From: Pseudomonadota bacterium
GTDB taxonomy: Bacteria; Pseudomonadota; Gammaproteobacteria; Burkholderiales; Gallionellaceae
Assembly (NCBI GenBank): GCA_021783855.1
Contig: JAJXTL010000021.1
Location: 1-28,511, forward strand
Direction: 5' to 3'
Length of the DNA stretch: 28,511 nucleotides
Position numbers and translations under genes: made by a program. The notes below the pieces were generated by a model. That model did not search any database. It saw only the letters and a program-made list of their open reading frames with translations, and was not told the origin of the DNA. Of this stretch, positions 1-8,892 are shown one piece after another. Each line of letters opens with the position of its first letter. Position 1 is the first letter of the stretch.

Positions 1-396
1 CTTCTTCATCACCTTTTCCTTCTCGTCGAACTCGCGCGCACCGTACGGGCATGCCCAGGTGCAATATTTGCAGCCTATGCATTTATCATAATCCACCAGC
101 ACGATGCCGTCTTCCTTGCGCTTGTATGACGCGCCGGTCGGGCATACCGGCACGCAGGGCGGATCTTCGCAATGCAGGCAGGACTTGGGCAAATGCAGTG
201 TTTCAGTGTTCGGAAACTCGCCGATCTCGAACGTCTGCACGCGATTGAAGAACGTTCCCGTCGGATTTGCCTCATAGGGACGCTCGTCGCACAGAGGCCC
301 CGCCGAACCGGAAGTATTCCATTCCTTGCAGCTGGTCACGCAAGCGTGGCAACCCACGCACACGTTAAGATCGATCACTAGTGCAAGCTGGGTCAC
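1..396 (-). CDS. soeB: SoeB, iron-sulfur subunit of cytoplasmic sulfite dehydrogenase (partial, 5' part)
   Basis: This is the electron-transfer subunit that would carry electrons from SoeA to the membrane anchor SoeC. The 132 visible residues hold the ferredoxin patterns of the DmsB/PsrB/NrfC family. They include CVGCHACVTSC at residues 13-23, a CLHCEDPPCVPVCP cluster near residues 76-89 and CIGCKYCTWACP near residues 106-117. The start is a GTG at 396 that overlaps the soeA stop as GTGA, so the two genes are translationally coupled; no ATG fits the N-terminus. The gene runs off the left edge, where the rest of soeB and probably soeC should lie. No signal peptide precedes the first cluster, which fits a cytoplasmic enzyme. 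A related polysulfide or thiosulfate reductase subunit is possible from this fragment alone, but the neighbourhood favours Soe. Confidence 0.88.
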   Translation of the reverse strand, partial: MTQLALVIDLNVCVGCHACVTSCKEWNTSGSAGPLCDERPYEANPTGTFFNRVQTFEIGEFPNTETLHLPKSCLHCEDPPCVPVCPTGASYKRKEDGIVLVDYDKCIGCKYCTWACPYGAREFDEKEKVMKK

Positions 397-3335
397 TTTG
401 TGCCCCCTTTCAACTTGCCGCCAAAATAGGCAAGCAAACTCGGATGTTCCTTCATACCGGGATATTTTTTCATAGGTTCAAATTGAGGTGAGGATTGCTC
501 GGGTTCGCCCTCCTCCGCCTTGTAGATGCGCACGCGCACGTCATACCAGGCTGCCTGTCCGGTGATCGGATCGGAGTTGGAAAACACCTTGCCGTCAGCC
601 GTTGCCGGCAACTCTTCGGAAATCAAATGATTCAGCAGGAAACCCTGCTGCGACTCATTCGCGTCGGGCGACAAATTCCAGGCACCGGACGCCTTGCCGA
701 TCGCATTCCAGGTCCACACCGTACCGGGCTCTACCGACTCGCTGTAGCGTGCCATGCAACGCACCTTACCCCACTGCGACTCGATCCACATCCAGCCGCC
801 GTCGGCAATCCCCGCCGATTGCGCCGTTTTTGAATTGATATTCAAGTAGTTATAGGCATGAATCTGGCGCAGCCAGGCATTCTGCGAATCCCAGGAGTGG
901 TACATCGCCATCGGGCGCTGCGTCAGTGCCGACAGGGGATACTTGTGCTTGTCGGTGACCTGCGTTTCCAGCGGCTCATAATAGAACGGCAGCGGATCGA
1001 AATAGGTCTCGACGCGTTTGGCCAGAGCGCTGGGCGGCTTGCGCGTGATGCCCTTGCCTTGTGCGGCCAGGCGGAATTTCTGCAACACCTCGGAATAAAG
1101 ATGGATCAGGATAGGTTCGGCATAGCGCGTGATGCGATTGCGCTGCGACCATTCCAGATAGCCCTTGTTCCAGTTGCGCATGTACTGATAGGACTTCGGC
1201 AACTTGTGATGGTGGATGCAGTTATTCTTGGCGTACATCTCCCACTGATTCGGGTTCGGCTCGCCGCGCATGGATTTTTCGCCACCCTTGCCGCGCCAGC
1301 CGGACAGAAAACCGATACCGGAACCGGGCTCGGTCTCCCAGTTGACGATAAAATCGGGATAGTCGCGGAACTTACGCGATCCTTCCTTGGTGACAAAAGC
1401 AGGCAGCTTCAGGCGTGTGCCAAGCTCGATCAGCACTTCCTGGAAAGGCTTGCACTCTCCCGTCGGCGGCAATACCGGAATGCGCACCGAATCGACCGGA
1501 CCGTCGAATTCCGAAATCGGACGATCGAGCATCGACATCACGTCATGACGTTCAAGATAAGTGGTATCCGGCAGTATCAGATCGGCAAACGCGGTGGTTT
1601 CGGAGTGGAATGCATCGCATACCACGATGAACGGAATCTTGTACTCACCATCCTCCTCCTTGTCGGTGAGCATGGTGCGCACCTCCGTGGTGTTCATAGT
1701 CGAGTTCCACGCCATGTTCGCCATGAACAAGAGCAGCGTGTCGATCTTGTACGGATCGCCGCGCCAGGCGTTGGTGATGACGTTGTGCATCAGTCCGTGC
1801 ACGGATAAAGGATGCTCCCACGAAAAAGCCTTGTCGATACGCACCGGCGTACCGTCCGGATTGACGAACAGATCGTCGGGATCGGCTGGCCAGCCCAGCG
1901 GCATGCCGTCGAGCGGCGTGTTGGGCTTGACCGCCAGCGGGGTATTCGGGGTACGCGCACAGGGCGGGATCGGACGCGGGAACGGCGTCTTGTGGCGGAA
2001 ACCGCCCGGACGATCGATGGTGCCCAGCAAAGTCATCAGGATAGACAGCGCGCGTATCGTCTGAAAGCCGTTGGAGTGTGCCGCAAGACCCCGCATCGCA
2101 TGGAACGAAACCGGGTTGCCGATCACGGAGTCGTGCTCCCTGCCCCAGGAATCGGTCCAGGCAATCGGCAATTCGATCTTCTGGTCGCGAGCCGTGATGC
2201 CCATTTCATGCGCCAGACGGCGGATGGTATCGCTCGGAATACCGGTAATCTGCGCTGCCCATTCCGGCGTGTACTCCTCTACCCGCTCCTTCAACAACTG
2301 AAAGGCCGGCTTGACCGGTACGCCGTCAGACAATTTGAAATCGCCCAGCAGAAACGGATCAGCGCCCTCCGTATGCGTCACCACCGCCTTGTTGGTATTG
2401 CGATCCCACCATAATTTGTTTTGCGGGTCGTAGCATCCTTCCTCTTCGGGCACCTCGGTACGCACGAACATGCCGAACTCATCGTGCTCCGCATCGAGAT
2501 TGATCAGCTGGCCGGAGTTGGTATAACGCACCAGAAATTCACGATCATACAGGCCGAGCGCGATCAGCTCGTGTATCAGCGCCAGCATCAGCGCGCCATC
2601 GGTGCCGGGGCGGATCGGCACCCACTCATCGGCAATCGCCGAATAGCCGGTGCGTACCGGATTGATCGAAATGAAACGGCCGCCTTCGCGCTTGAACTTG
2701 GACAGCGACACCTTCATCGGATTGGAGTGATGATCTTCGGCCGTGCCTATCATGATGAACAGCTTGGAGCGATCAAGGTCAGGGCCGCCGAACTCCCAGA
2801 ACGAACCGCCTATGGTGTAGATCATGCCGGCGGCCATATTCACCGAACAGAAACCGCCATGCGCCGAGTAGTTGGGCGTGCCGAACTGACGCGCGAACAT
2901 GCCGGTCAGGGCTTGCATCTGATCGCGGCCGGTAAACAAGGCGAATTTCTTGGGATCGGTGGCGCGCAGATGCGACAGTCGTTTTTCAAGTATCTCGAAA
3001 GTCTCGTCCCAGCTGATTTCCTCGAAATCACCCGCTCCGCGCTCGGTGCCGGGTTTGCGCCGCAGCGGTTTGGTCAGCCGTGCGGGTGAATATTGCTTCA
3101 TGATTCCGGAAGAACCCTTGGCGCAAATCACCCCGTTATTCAGCGGATGATCGGGGTTGCCGTCTATGTAGCGCACCTCGCCGTTACGCAGATGCACGCG
3201 TATGCCACAGCGGCAGGCGCACATGTAACAGGTGGTATTGCGGACTTCAGTCGTCGCATCAGCGACCGGCGGCGCCAGGGGGTCATGCAGAGGTGAAATG
3301 GTACTGGAGGAGTCGCCGTGATTATGGGTTTTCAT
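393..3335 (-). CDS. soeA: SoeA, molybdopterin catalytic subunit of cytoplasmic sulfite dehydrogenase
   Basis: A 980-residue molybdopterin oxidoreductase of the DMSO reductase superfamily, the length expected of SoeA. It would oxidise sulfite directly to sulfate in the cytoplasm. The N-terminal [4Fe-4S] site is complete: C36, C39, C43 and C71 (C-x2-C-x3-C-x27-C). Cys163, in GGFCSVN, lies where the molybdenum-ligating residue is expected in PsrA-like enzymes (inference). A C-terminal molybdopterin dinucleotide-binding domain follows, containing the stretch YPLSALTQRPMAMYHSWDSQ. There is no twin-arginine signal, which separates it from periplasmic PsrA/PhsA and matches cytoplasmic SoeA. It heads a minus-strand operon with soeB (GTGA overlap) and diverges from sat across a 403 nt gap. 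Function is by family and context; a polysulfide reductase-like role cannot be excluded from sequence alone. Confidence 0.87.
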   Translation of the reverse strand: MKTHNHGDSSSTISPLHDPLAPPVADATTEVRNTTCYMCACRCGIRVHLRNGEVRYIDGNPDHPLNNGVICAKGSSGIMKQYSPARLTKPLRRKPGTERGAGDFEEISWDETFEILEKRLSHLRATDPKKFALFTGRDQMQALTGMFARQFGTPNYSAHGGFCSVNMAAGMIYTIGGSFWEFGGPDLDRSKLFIMIGTAEDHHSNPMKVSLSKFKREGGRFISINPVRTGYSAIADEWVPIRPGTDGALMLALIHELIALGLYDREFLVRYTNSGQLINLDAEHDEFGMFVRTEVPEEEGCYDPQNKLWWDRNTNKAVVTHTEGADPFLLGDFKLSDGVPVKPAFQLLKERVEEYTPEWAAQITGIPSDTIRRLAHEMGITARDQKIELPIAWTDSWGREHDSVIGNPVSFHAMRGLAAHSNGFQTIRALSILMTLLGTIDRPGGFRHKTPFPRPIPPCARTPNTPLAVKPNTPLDGMPLGWPADPDDLFVNPDGTPVRIDKAFSWEHPLSVHGLMHNVITNAWRGDPYKIDTLLLFMANMAWNSTMNTTEVRTMLTDKEEDGEYKIPFIVVCDAFHSETTAFADLILPDTTYLERHDVMSMLDRPISEFDGPVDSVRIPVLPPTGECKPFQEVLIELGTRLKLPAFVTKEGSRKFRDYPDFIVNWETEPGSGIGFLSGWRGKGGEKSMRGEPNPNQWEMYAKNNCIHHHKLPKSYQYMRNWNKGYLEWSQRNRITRYAEPILIHLYSEVLQKFRLAAQGKGITRKPPSALAKRVETYFDPLPFYYEPLETQVTDKHKYPLSALTQRPMAMYHSWDSQNAWLRQIHAYNYLNINSKTAQSAGIADGGWMWIESQWGKVRCMARYSESVEPGTVWTWNAIGKASGAWNLSPDANESQQGFLLNHLISEELPATADGKVFSNSDPITGQAAWYDVRVRIYKAEEGEPEQSSPQFEPMKKYPGMKEHPSLLAYFGGKLKGGTK

Positions 3336-3738
3336 TCAAGGTTCCGCTGGTAAAAATTCTGCTGGCAATCGAACGCCCGATTAAAATCATTCTGACGTCC
3401 TGTCAGTATGCTGCGAGGGGATAATCATAACAGCCTGATAAATATCTTTACATAAATCTGCACAGATCACGGAAAATCAACAGCATCCGTGAAACATGCA
3501 AAGTTTCAAAGACTACAAAATGAACCTTTTCAAAGGGATGCCATTATGCCCAATGGAGAGCCCGTCCATCCATAGCCGTGATGAGCTATCAGCCTATAAC
3601 CCGTAAGAGGGGTCGCGATATACTGAAAAAAGCCATAGCATGCGTCACTAGAAAATCAGACCGTCCCGCGGCCTGAATCGCGTTTTAAATAGTATATTCA
3701 TTTCCGCAGTCCAATTATGATTGGGAGGGGTAAATAGG
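3336..3738. promoter_or_regulatory. Divergent soeA/sat intergenic region (403 nt)
   Basis: No credible coding sequence. The gap must hold the promoters for soeA (minus) and sat (plus). Visible features are weak. There is a CTGAC/GTCAG inverted repeat at 3392-3406. On the sat side there are two short hairpins, ATAGC/GCTAT (3572-3589) and ACCC/GGGT (3599-3613), and a direct repeat CCATAGC at 3570 and 3633. An AT-rich stretch at 3684-3699 contains TATATT as a possible -10, but no good -35 sits at the right distance. I could not match this region to any riboswitch class I know. Confidence 0.4.
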
Positions 3739-4953
3739 ATGGCACTGGTCAAACCGCATGGTGGGGACGATCTAAATCCCCTGTTGCTACAAGGGACTGA
3801 GCTCGCTGACGAACTGGAACATGCGCGTTCGTTACCTCAGATTACCGTCAGTTCTCGGGAGAAGGGCGACCTTGTCATGATGGGCATAGGCGGCTTCACC
3901 CCGCTTGATGGCTTCATGTCCTATACCGACTGGCAGGGCGTTTGCGCCGGGATGAAAATGGCCAACGGCCTGTTCTGGCCTATCCCCATTACCCTTTCCA
4001 TCGACAACGCTCGCGCAGATCAGATCAAAACCGGCAGCAACATTGCCCTGCTCGATCCGGATGATGGCAGCATCCTGGCGACCATGCGCATCACCGAAAA
4101 ATACACCATCGACAAGGCACACGAGTGCGCAACCGTCTTTGGCACGACCGACCCCGAACATCCGGGCGTGAAAATGGTGATGGAACAAGGCGATGTCAAT
4201 CTTGCGGGTCCGCTCAAAGTTCTTTCCCAGGGCGGTTTCGACAAAAAATATGGTAAGCAGTTCATGTCGCCGCGCGAGACACGAGAATTGTTTGAAACCA
4301 TGAACTGGAGCAAGGTAGCGGCGTTTCAGACTCGCAATCCGATGCACCGCTCGCACGAATATCTGGCCAAAGTAGCGATAGAAATCTGCGATGGCGTACT
4401 GATTCATTCCCTGCTCGGCAATCTCAAGCCGGGTGACATTCCCGCCGAAGTCAGAACCGATGCCATTTCCACACTGATCGAAAATTATTTCGTACCCAAC
4501 ACCGTGATACAGGCCGGCTATCCGCTGGACATGCGCTACGCAGGCCCCAGAGAAGCGCTGTTGCACGCGCTGTTCCGCCAGAACTACGGCTGCTCACACC
4601 TGATCGTCGGTCGCGATCACGCCGGTGTCGGCAACTATTACGGCCCTTTCGATGCGCATCACATTTTCGACAAAATCCCCAAGGATGCGCTGGAGACCCA
4701 GGCGCTCAAGATAGACTGGACCTTCTGGTGTTACAAGTGCGGCGGCATGGCCTCCGCGCGTACCTGCCCGCACGAAGGGGGCGACCGTCTGTTGTTATCC
4801 GGCACCAAACTGCGCAAGATGCTCTCGGAAAATGCCGAGGTTCCGGCTGAGTTCAGCCGCCCAGAAGTGCTGGAAGTGCTGCGCGGCTACTACGCCGGCC
4901 TTGCCGATGATGAGAAAGTAGAAGTAAAACTCAGCGGTCATTCCGGACGCTGA
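3739..4953 (+). CDS. sat: Sat, dissimilatory ATP sulfurylase
   Basis: In sulfur oxidisers this enzyme runs from APS plus pyrophosphate to ATP plus sulfate, giving substrate-level phosphorylation. The 404-residue protein has the ATP sulfurylase signatures [10 protein letters not shown] (197-206) and GRDHAG (291-296). It also has a zinc-type site, CYKC (331-334) followed by C343 and H345, found in the homo-oligomeric dissimilatory/archaeal Sat form. I chose the ATG at 3739 because GGGAGGGG (3723-3730) sits 8 nt upstream. An in-frame TTG at 3721 would add six residues but lies in front of that ribosome binding site. The aprB gene follows 141 nt downstream on the same strand, so the gene belongs to a sat-aprBA unit. 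That spacer holds a short TCAGG/CCTGA hairpin just after the stop. Confidence 0.96.
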   Translation: MALVKPHGGDDLNPLLLQGTELADELEHARSLPQITVSSREKGDLVMMGIGGFTPLDGFMSYTDWQGVCAGMKMANGLFWPIPITLSIDNARADQIKTGSNIALLDPDDGSILATMRITEKYTIDKAHECATVFGTTDPEHPGVKMVMEQGDVNLAGPLKVLSQGGFDKKYGKQFMSPRETRELFETMNWSKVAAFQTRNPMHRSHEYLAKVAIEICDGVLIHSLLGNLKPGDIPAEVRTDAISTLIENYFVPNTVIQAGYPLDMRYAGPREALLHALFRQNYGCSHLIVGRDHAGVGNYYGPFDAHHIFDKIPKDALETQALKIDWTFWCYKCGGMASARTCPHEGGDRLLLSGTKLRKMLSENAEVPAEFSRPEVLEVLRGYYAGLADDEKVEVKLSGHSGR

Positions 4954-5094
4954 TGATCAGGAATCCCTGAACAAGCTTTGCAAGGTGTACGGTCGGACAG
5001 TACGCGCAATGCACTATCACTTGCTCAGGAGTTCTATGGGGGTTCCACGCATCGTGTGGATATTTGTGTTTGATTTTTCAAAGGAGTATTGAAA

Positions 5095-5568
5095 TTGCCA
5101 ACATTCGTACGTACCGAAAAATGTGACGGCTGCAAGGGTCAGGACAAGACCGCCTGCATGTATATTTGCCCACACGACCTGATGATGCTGGACAAGGATG
5201 GTTCAGCAACCGGCCATGCCATGAAAGCTTACAATCAGGAGCCTGAGCAATGCTGGGAATGCTATTCATGCGTCAAGATCTGCCCGCAGAATGCAATCGA
5301 AGTTCGTCATTATGCCGACATCGTCCCGCTGGGTGGATCGGTGCAACCGATGCGCGGTTCCGATTCGATCATGTGGACGATCAAATTCAGAAACGGCACG
5401 CTCAAGCGTTTCAAATTCCCTATCCGCACCACGAGCGAGGGCTCTATCGATCCTTACGGCAGCAAACCGATGCCAAAAATGGCCGATCTGACGTCCCCGG
5501 GGGTATTTACCAGAGACGTGATGGGCGGTTATCGCGCAGGCCGTCCTGAAGAGCTGATCCGCCGGTAA
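5095..5568 (+). CDS. aprB: AprB, APS reductase beta (iron-sulfur) subunit
   Basis: AprB passes electrons between the AprA flavin and the membrane-linked acceptor. The 157-residue protein carries both AprB clusters: C10, C13, C21 and C25 (the stretched pattern typical of AprB), and C53, C56, C59 and C63. Trp54 lies in QCWECYSC, the region of the tryptophan thought to assist transfer between clusters. A roughly 90-residue C-terminal tail, which wraps around AprA in known structures, ends the protein. The start is a TTG at 5095, 8 nt after AAGGAG, giving the family N-terminus MPTFVRTEKCDGC. Another TTG at 5089 is only 2 nt from the ribosome binding site and is less likely. The stop codon overlaps the first arm of the structured spacer before aprA. 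Confidence 0.96.
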   Translation: MPTFVRTEKCDGCKGQDKTACMYICPHDLMMLDKDGSATGHAMKAYNQEPEQCWECYSCVKICPQNAIEVRHYADIVPLGGSVQPMRGSDSIMWTIKFRNGTLKRFKFPIRTTSEGSIDPYGSKPMPKMADLTSPGVFTRDVMGGYRAGRPEELIRR

Positions 5569-5703
5569 GTCGGGTTTTCATGCCGGAATAAAGCAGTACA
5601 TCGCTGTGTTCCGTGGGATAAACAGAATCTTAGGCTTAGTTCTTTCAAGCCTTAGATAATGTTTAGTAGTTCCATCAATGCCTTGGCGGCATTGACCCGA
5701 CTT
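5567..5703 (+). ncRNA. Candidate structured RNA element in the aprB-aprA spacer
   Basis: The spacer can fold into a closed, multi-stem element. The outer stem pairs AAGTCGGGT (5567-5575, overlapping the aprB TAA) with ACCCGACTT (5695-5703), a perfect 9 bp match. Inside are three hairpins. The first is CGGAA/TTCCG (5584-5588 with 5609-5613), with an inner AGC/GCT (5592-5594 with 5603-5605). The second is CTTAGGCTT/AAGCCTTAG (5629-5637 with 5647-5655), eight pairs and one mismatch around a 9 nt loop. The third is CAATGCC/GGCATTG (5676-5682 with 5688-5694), a perfect 7 bp stem with loop TTGGC that stacks directly on the outer stem. ATGCC at 5580-5584 could compete for the GGCAT arm. The element ends 15 nt before the aprA ribosome binding site. 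The pairings are read from the sequence; a function as a riboswitch, attenuator or mRNA processing site is inference. Confidence 0.5.
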
Positions 5704-5733
5704 AGAATCATAACAAACAGGGAGTAAGTGAAA

Positions 5734-7773
5734 ATGTCTGAAGGAACTTTTGGTAATCCAAGAATTGTTCAGGAAGAACTGGATATTCTTCTGATCGGCG
5801 GTGGCATGGCGTGTTGCGGTGCCGCTTACGAAATGATGCGCTGGGCCGAGGCTGTCAAGGCCGAATCCGGCGTCGATCTTAAAATCAAACTGGTCGACAA
5901 GGCTGCGATGGATCGCTCCGGCGCCGTAGCTCAGGGACTTTCCGCAATCAACACCTACATCGGCACGGAGCAGGACCCTGCCGATTACGCGCGCATGGTC
6001 TCGAACGATCTGATGGGCATTACGCGCGACGATCTGGCCTACGATCTCGGCCGCAACGTCGATGATTCGGTACATCTGTTCGAAGAATGGGGCCTGCCGA
6101 TCTGGAAGACCGACTCGGAAGGCGTGCGCCATGACGGCGCCGAATCCATCAAGGAAGGCCTGCCCACCTTGAAGGATGGCGGAAAACCGGTGCGTTCCGG
6201 CAAATGGCAGATCATGATCAATGGCGAATCCTACAAGTGGATCGTCGCCGAAGCTGCCAAGAAAGCCCTCGGACTCGACCGTATCGAAGAGCGCATCTTC
6301 ATCGTCAAGCTGATCAACGACAAGAACGATCCGAGCCGCATCGCGGGTGCTGTCGGCTTCTCGGTACGCGACAACACCATCCATATTTATAAAGCCAAAT
6401 CCATCATGCTTGCCGCCGGCGGTTGCGTGAATCTGTTCCGTCCACGTTCGGTCGGTGAAGGTTCCGGCCGCGCCTGGTATCCGGTCTGGAACGCTGGTTC
6501 CACTTATGCGATGGCCGCCGAAGCCGGTGCCGAAATGACCATGATGGAAAATCGTTTCGTGCCTGCCCGCTTCAAGGACGGTTACGGCCCGGTCGGCGCA
6601 TGGTTCCTGTTGTTCAAAGCCAAGGCTACCAATGCTTATGGCGAAGACTACATGGTAAAGAACAAGGAAATGCTCAACGACTATCCTCCTTATGGGCAGG
6701 CTGCCGTCCCTGCATCGTGCCTGCGCAACCACCTGATGCTCAAAGAAATGAAGGAAGGCCGCGGCCCGATTTACATGGACACCGTCACGGCACTCGCAAA
6801 ACTGCGCGAGACACTCTCACCCAAGGAAGTCAAACACCTGGAAGCCGAAGCCTGGGAAGACTTTCTGGACATGTGCATCGGCCAGTGCGGCATCTGGGTC
6901 GGTGAAAACATCGAGCCTGAGAAGAAGAATTCTGAACTGATGCCGACCGAACCCTACCTGCTGGGATCACACTCCGGTTGCTGCGGTATCTGGGTATCCG
7001 GTCCCGAAGATCTTGGCGCGCCTACCGACGAAGAGCACGAAGAAAAGGACAAAATCCCGGCCCACCTGCCCAAAGGCTGGAACTGGGGCTACCGTTCGAT
7101 GACCACCGTCAAGGGTCTGTTTACCGCAGGCGATGGCGTGGGCGCGTCCGGCCACAAGTTTTCCTCGGGTTCGCACACCGAAGGTCGCTTAGCTTCCAAG
7201 GCGATGATCAAGTATGCACTGGATAACAAGGACTGGAAGCCTGAGTTTGACGTGACGCCGGAGCAATTGGCCGAGGAAATCTACAAGCCGGTGCGCACCT
7301 TCCTGGAGCACAAGGACTACACCACTGCAATCGACGTCAATCCGCATTACATCACGCCCAAGATGCTGCAAATGCGTTTGCAGAAGATCATGGACGAATA
7401 TGTAGCGGGCGTTGCGACTTACTACAACACCAACGACAAGATGCTGGCTGTTGCCGAAGAAAAGCTGGAAATGCTCAAGGAAGACGCAGAAAAAATGCGT
7501 GCAAAAGACCTTCATGAGTTGCTGCGTGCCTGGGAAAACTACCACCGCATTATCACTGCGGAAGCGCACATGAAGCACATCCAGTTCCGTGAAGAATCCC
7601 GTTATCCGGGCTTCTACTATCGCACCGACAAGAACTTTGTCGATGAGAAAAACTGGCACTGCTTTGTAAATTCCATTTACAATAAAAATACCAAAAAATG
7701 GACCTGCTTCAAGCGCAAGCATGTCGACCTGGTCGACAAGTCCAAGCTGTTCAAGCCGGCTGTACCGCACTAG
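5734..7773 (+). CDS. aprA: AprA, APS reductase alpha (flavin) subunit
   Basis: Catalytic subunit of dissimilatory adenylylsulfate reductase. In oxidisers it makes APS from sulfite and AMP, passing two electrons through AprB. The 679-residue product has the N-terminal FAD-binding fold IGGGMACCGAAYE (residues 21-33). It also has the fumarate-reductase-like flavoprotein features of the family, including the SGCCGIWVSGPEDL stretch, the TAGDGVGASGHKFSSGSHTEG block near residues 465-485 and a helical C-terminal domain. The ATG at 5734 has AGGGAG 9 nt upstream; an in-frame GTG at 5728 is only 3 nt from that site. Spacing from aprB is 165 nt, and most of the spacer is taken up by a potential multi-stem RNA. 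An intrinsic terminator follows directly after the gene. Confidence 0.97.
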   Translation: MSEGTFGNPRIVQEELDILLIGGGMACCGAAYEMMRWAEAVKAESGVDLKIKLVDKAAMDRSGAVAQGLSAINTYIGTEQDPADYARMVSNDLMGITRDDLAYDLGRNVDDSVHLFEEWGLPIWKTDSEGVRHDGAESIKEGLPTLKDGGKPVRSGKWQIMINGESYKWIVAEAAKKALGLDRIEERIFIVKLINDKNDPSRIAGAVGFSVRDNTIHIYKAKSIMLAAGGCVNLFRPRSVGEGSGRAWYPVWNAGSTYAMAAEAGAEMTMMENRFVPARFKDGYGPVGAWFLLFKAKATNAYGEDYMVKNKEMLNDYPPYGQAAVPASCLRNHLMLKEMKEGRGPIYMDTVTALAKLRETLSPKEVKHLEAEAWEDFLDMCIGQCGIWVGENIEPEKKNSELMPTEPYLLGSHSGCCGIWVSGPEDLGAPTDEEHEEKDKIPAHLPKGWNWGYRSMTTVKGLFTAGDGVGASGHKFSSGSHTEGRLASKAMIKYALDNKDWKPEFDVTPEQLAEEIYKPVRTFLEHKDYTTAIDVNPHYITPKMLQMRLQKIMDEYVAGVATYYNTNDKMLAVAEEKLEMLKEDAEKMRAKDLHELLRAWENYHRIITAEAHMKHIQFREESRYPGFYYRTDKNFVDEKNWHCFVNSIYNKNTKKWTCFKRKHVDLVDKSKLFKPAVPH

Positions 7774-7790
7774 TAGCATGATGTGAAGAC

Positions 7791-7840
7791 GGGTGCCTGT
7801 GGGGTTCGTTCACGAACTCTCAGGCGCCCTCTTTCTTTTT
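7791..7840 (+). terminator. Rho-independent terminator after aprA
   Basis: GGGTGCCTG (7791-7799) pairs with CAGGCGCCC (7821-7829) with one G-U pair. An inner GTTCG/CGAAC stem around TTCA extends the hairpin, and the T-rich run TCTTTCTTTTT follows. It sits 17 nt after the aprA stop, so sat-aprBA is probably a transcription unit of its own. Confidence 0.9.
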
Positions 7841-7847
7841 GGCACAT

Positions 7848-7937
7848 ATTAACGTAAAACTCGCGTAGCGACTCGCTTGTCTCCTCTCCCTCCGGGAGAG
7901 GATTGAGGTGAGGGAAACGGGCATGGCGAGTTTTTCT
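7848..7937 (+). repeat. Interspersed repeat, copy A (inverted relative to the copy before cbbO)
   Basis: This copy begins with ATTAACGT, followed by CTCGCG. It contains the perfect hairpin CCTCTCCC-TCC-GGGAGAGG (7883-7901) and then GAGGATTGAGGTGAGGG (7898-7914) and GGCATGGCGA (7919-7928). The same blocks appear in the same order on the opposite strand at 9786-9945, so the two copies form long inverted repeats around ykgJ-cbbQ. No reading frame in it looks real. It resembles the REP/MITE-like palindromic repeats scattered in proteobacterial genomes; the number of genomic copies cannot be seen here. Confidence 0.7.
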
Positions 7938-7984
7938 ATTTTAAGTTGGCATCTTTACCATGCCCGTTAGTCAGGAAAGAACAA

Positions 7985-8890
7985 ATGAATCAAACCAGCG
8001 ATAACACCAACCCGTATCCTACCAGTCCGGTCATGCCGGAAATGTTCGAAGGCAACAAGACCATCCAGTTCAGTTGCCATAAAGGCATCGGATGTTTCAA
8101 CGCCTGCTGCAAATCGATCGACATCAGCCTCACGCCTTACGACATCGTGCGCCTGAAAAACAGGCTGGCTATCACTTCCACCGAATTTCTGGAACATTTT
8201 ACCTTCCCCTTTGAAATGGAAATGAACAGCATTGCCGGGGTGAAACTCAAGCCGGTTGAAAATGGCACCGCCTGCCAGTTCATGACCGATGAGGGTTGCA
8301 GCGTTTACGAAGATCGCCCTACCGCCTGCCGCTATTACCCTGTAGCGCTGCTGTCCCTGCGCAGACAGGACGAATTTGTAGACCGCAACGCCTATGCGCT
8401 GGTCAAGGAAGATCACTGCCTGGGCCACCTGGAACCCCGCTCGCTCACCATAGACGAATACCGCACGGAACAAGGCATCGAACCCTACGACGAAGCCTCG
8501 CGCGGATGGCGCCAACTGATCCTGAAGAAAAAATCATCCGGCCCGTCTATCGGCAAGCCTTCAAAACGCAGCCTGCAGCTGTTTTTCATGGCCTGCTACG
8601 ATATCGACCGCTTCCGCGAATTCGTGCTCAGCGACTCATTCAATATGCTTTATGACATTTCTGACGAAGAGCGCGCAACATGGACTTCTGACGATGTGTT
8701 GATGCAGTTCGGTTTCCGTTTCCTGCGTCAGGTATTGTTTGGCGAGGAAACCATCAAGATGAGTGAAGACGCCCTGCTCGTTCGCCGCAAGCAGGTTCAG
8801 GACTCGCGCATGCGACTCGAACTTGAGGCCGCTGCAATCAAGGCGCAGCATGAGGACGATCTGGTTGATGAAATTAACCCGGGCAGTTGA
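7985..8890 (+). CDS. YkgJ-family cysteine cluster protein (metal-chelating domain)
   Basis: A 301-residue protein with the YkgJ-type (PF03692) putative zinc- or iron-chelating cysteine cluster. C31, C37, C41 and C42 lie in the N-terminal block [15 protein letters not shown]97, C105 and C115 lie in the [19 protein letters not shown] block, which is the family hallmark. The 180-residue C-terminal part is not recognised. I chose the ATG at 7985 because AGGAAAG lies a few bases upstream; an upstream in-frame TTG at 7946 would start inside the spacer. The cbbQ gene follows at once, with a possible TTGA stop/start overlap, so the two are likely co-translated. The exact role is unknown. The context suggests handling of iron or iron-sulfur for the sulfur enzymes or for the CbbQ/CbbO pair (inference). 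Confidence 0.85.
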   Translation: MNQTSDNTNPYPTSPVMPEMFEGNKTIQFSCHKGIGCFNACCKSIDISLTPYDIVRLKNRLAITSTEFLEHFTFPFEMEMNSIAGVKLKPVENGTACQFMTDEGCSVYEDRPTACRYYPVALLSLRRQDEFVDRNAYALVKEDHCLGHLEPRSLTIDEYRTEQGIEPYDEASRGWRQLILKKKSSGPSIGKPSKRSLQLFFMACYDIDRFREFVLSDSFNMLYDISDEERATWTSDDVLMQFGFRFLRQVLFGEETIKMSEDALLVRRKQVQDSRMRLELEAAAIKAQHEDDLVDEINPGS

Positions 8891-8892
8891 GC

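Noticed and set aside
858..1808. Plus-strand open frame of 316 codons
   Set aside because: It lies antisense within soeA, has no family features and no ribosome binding site; it is a by-product of the codon bias of soeA.
3560..3620. A possible riboswitch in the sat leader
   Set aside because: Only short 4-5 bp hairpins, and no match to any riboswitch consensus I know.
5043..5080. A TCCAC/GTGGA hairpin followed by T-rich sequence between sat and aprB, as a terminator
   Set aside because: The stem is only 5 bp and the T-run is interrupted; sat and aprB are expected to be co-transcribed.
5578..6732. Minus-strand open frame of 384 codons
   Set aside because: Antisense to aprA and to the structured spacer; composition is that of a shadow frame with no recognisable domain.
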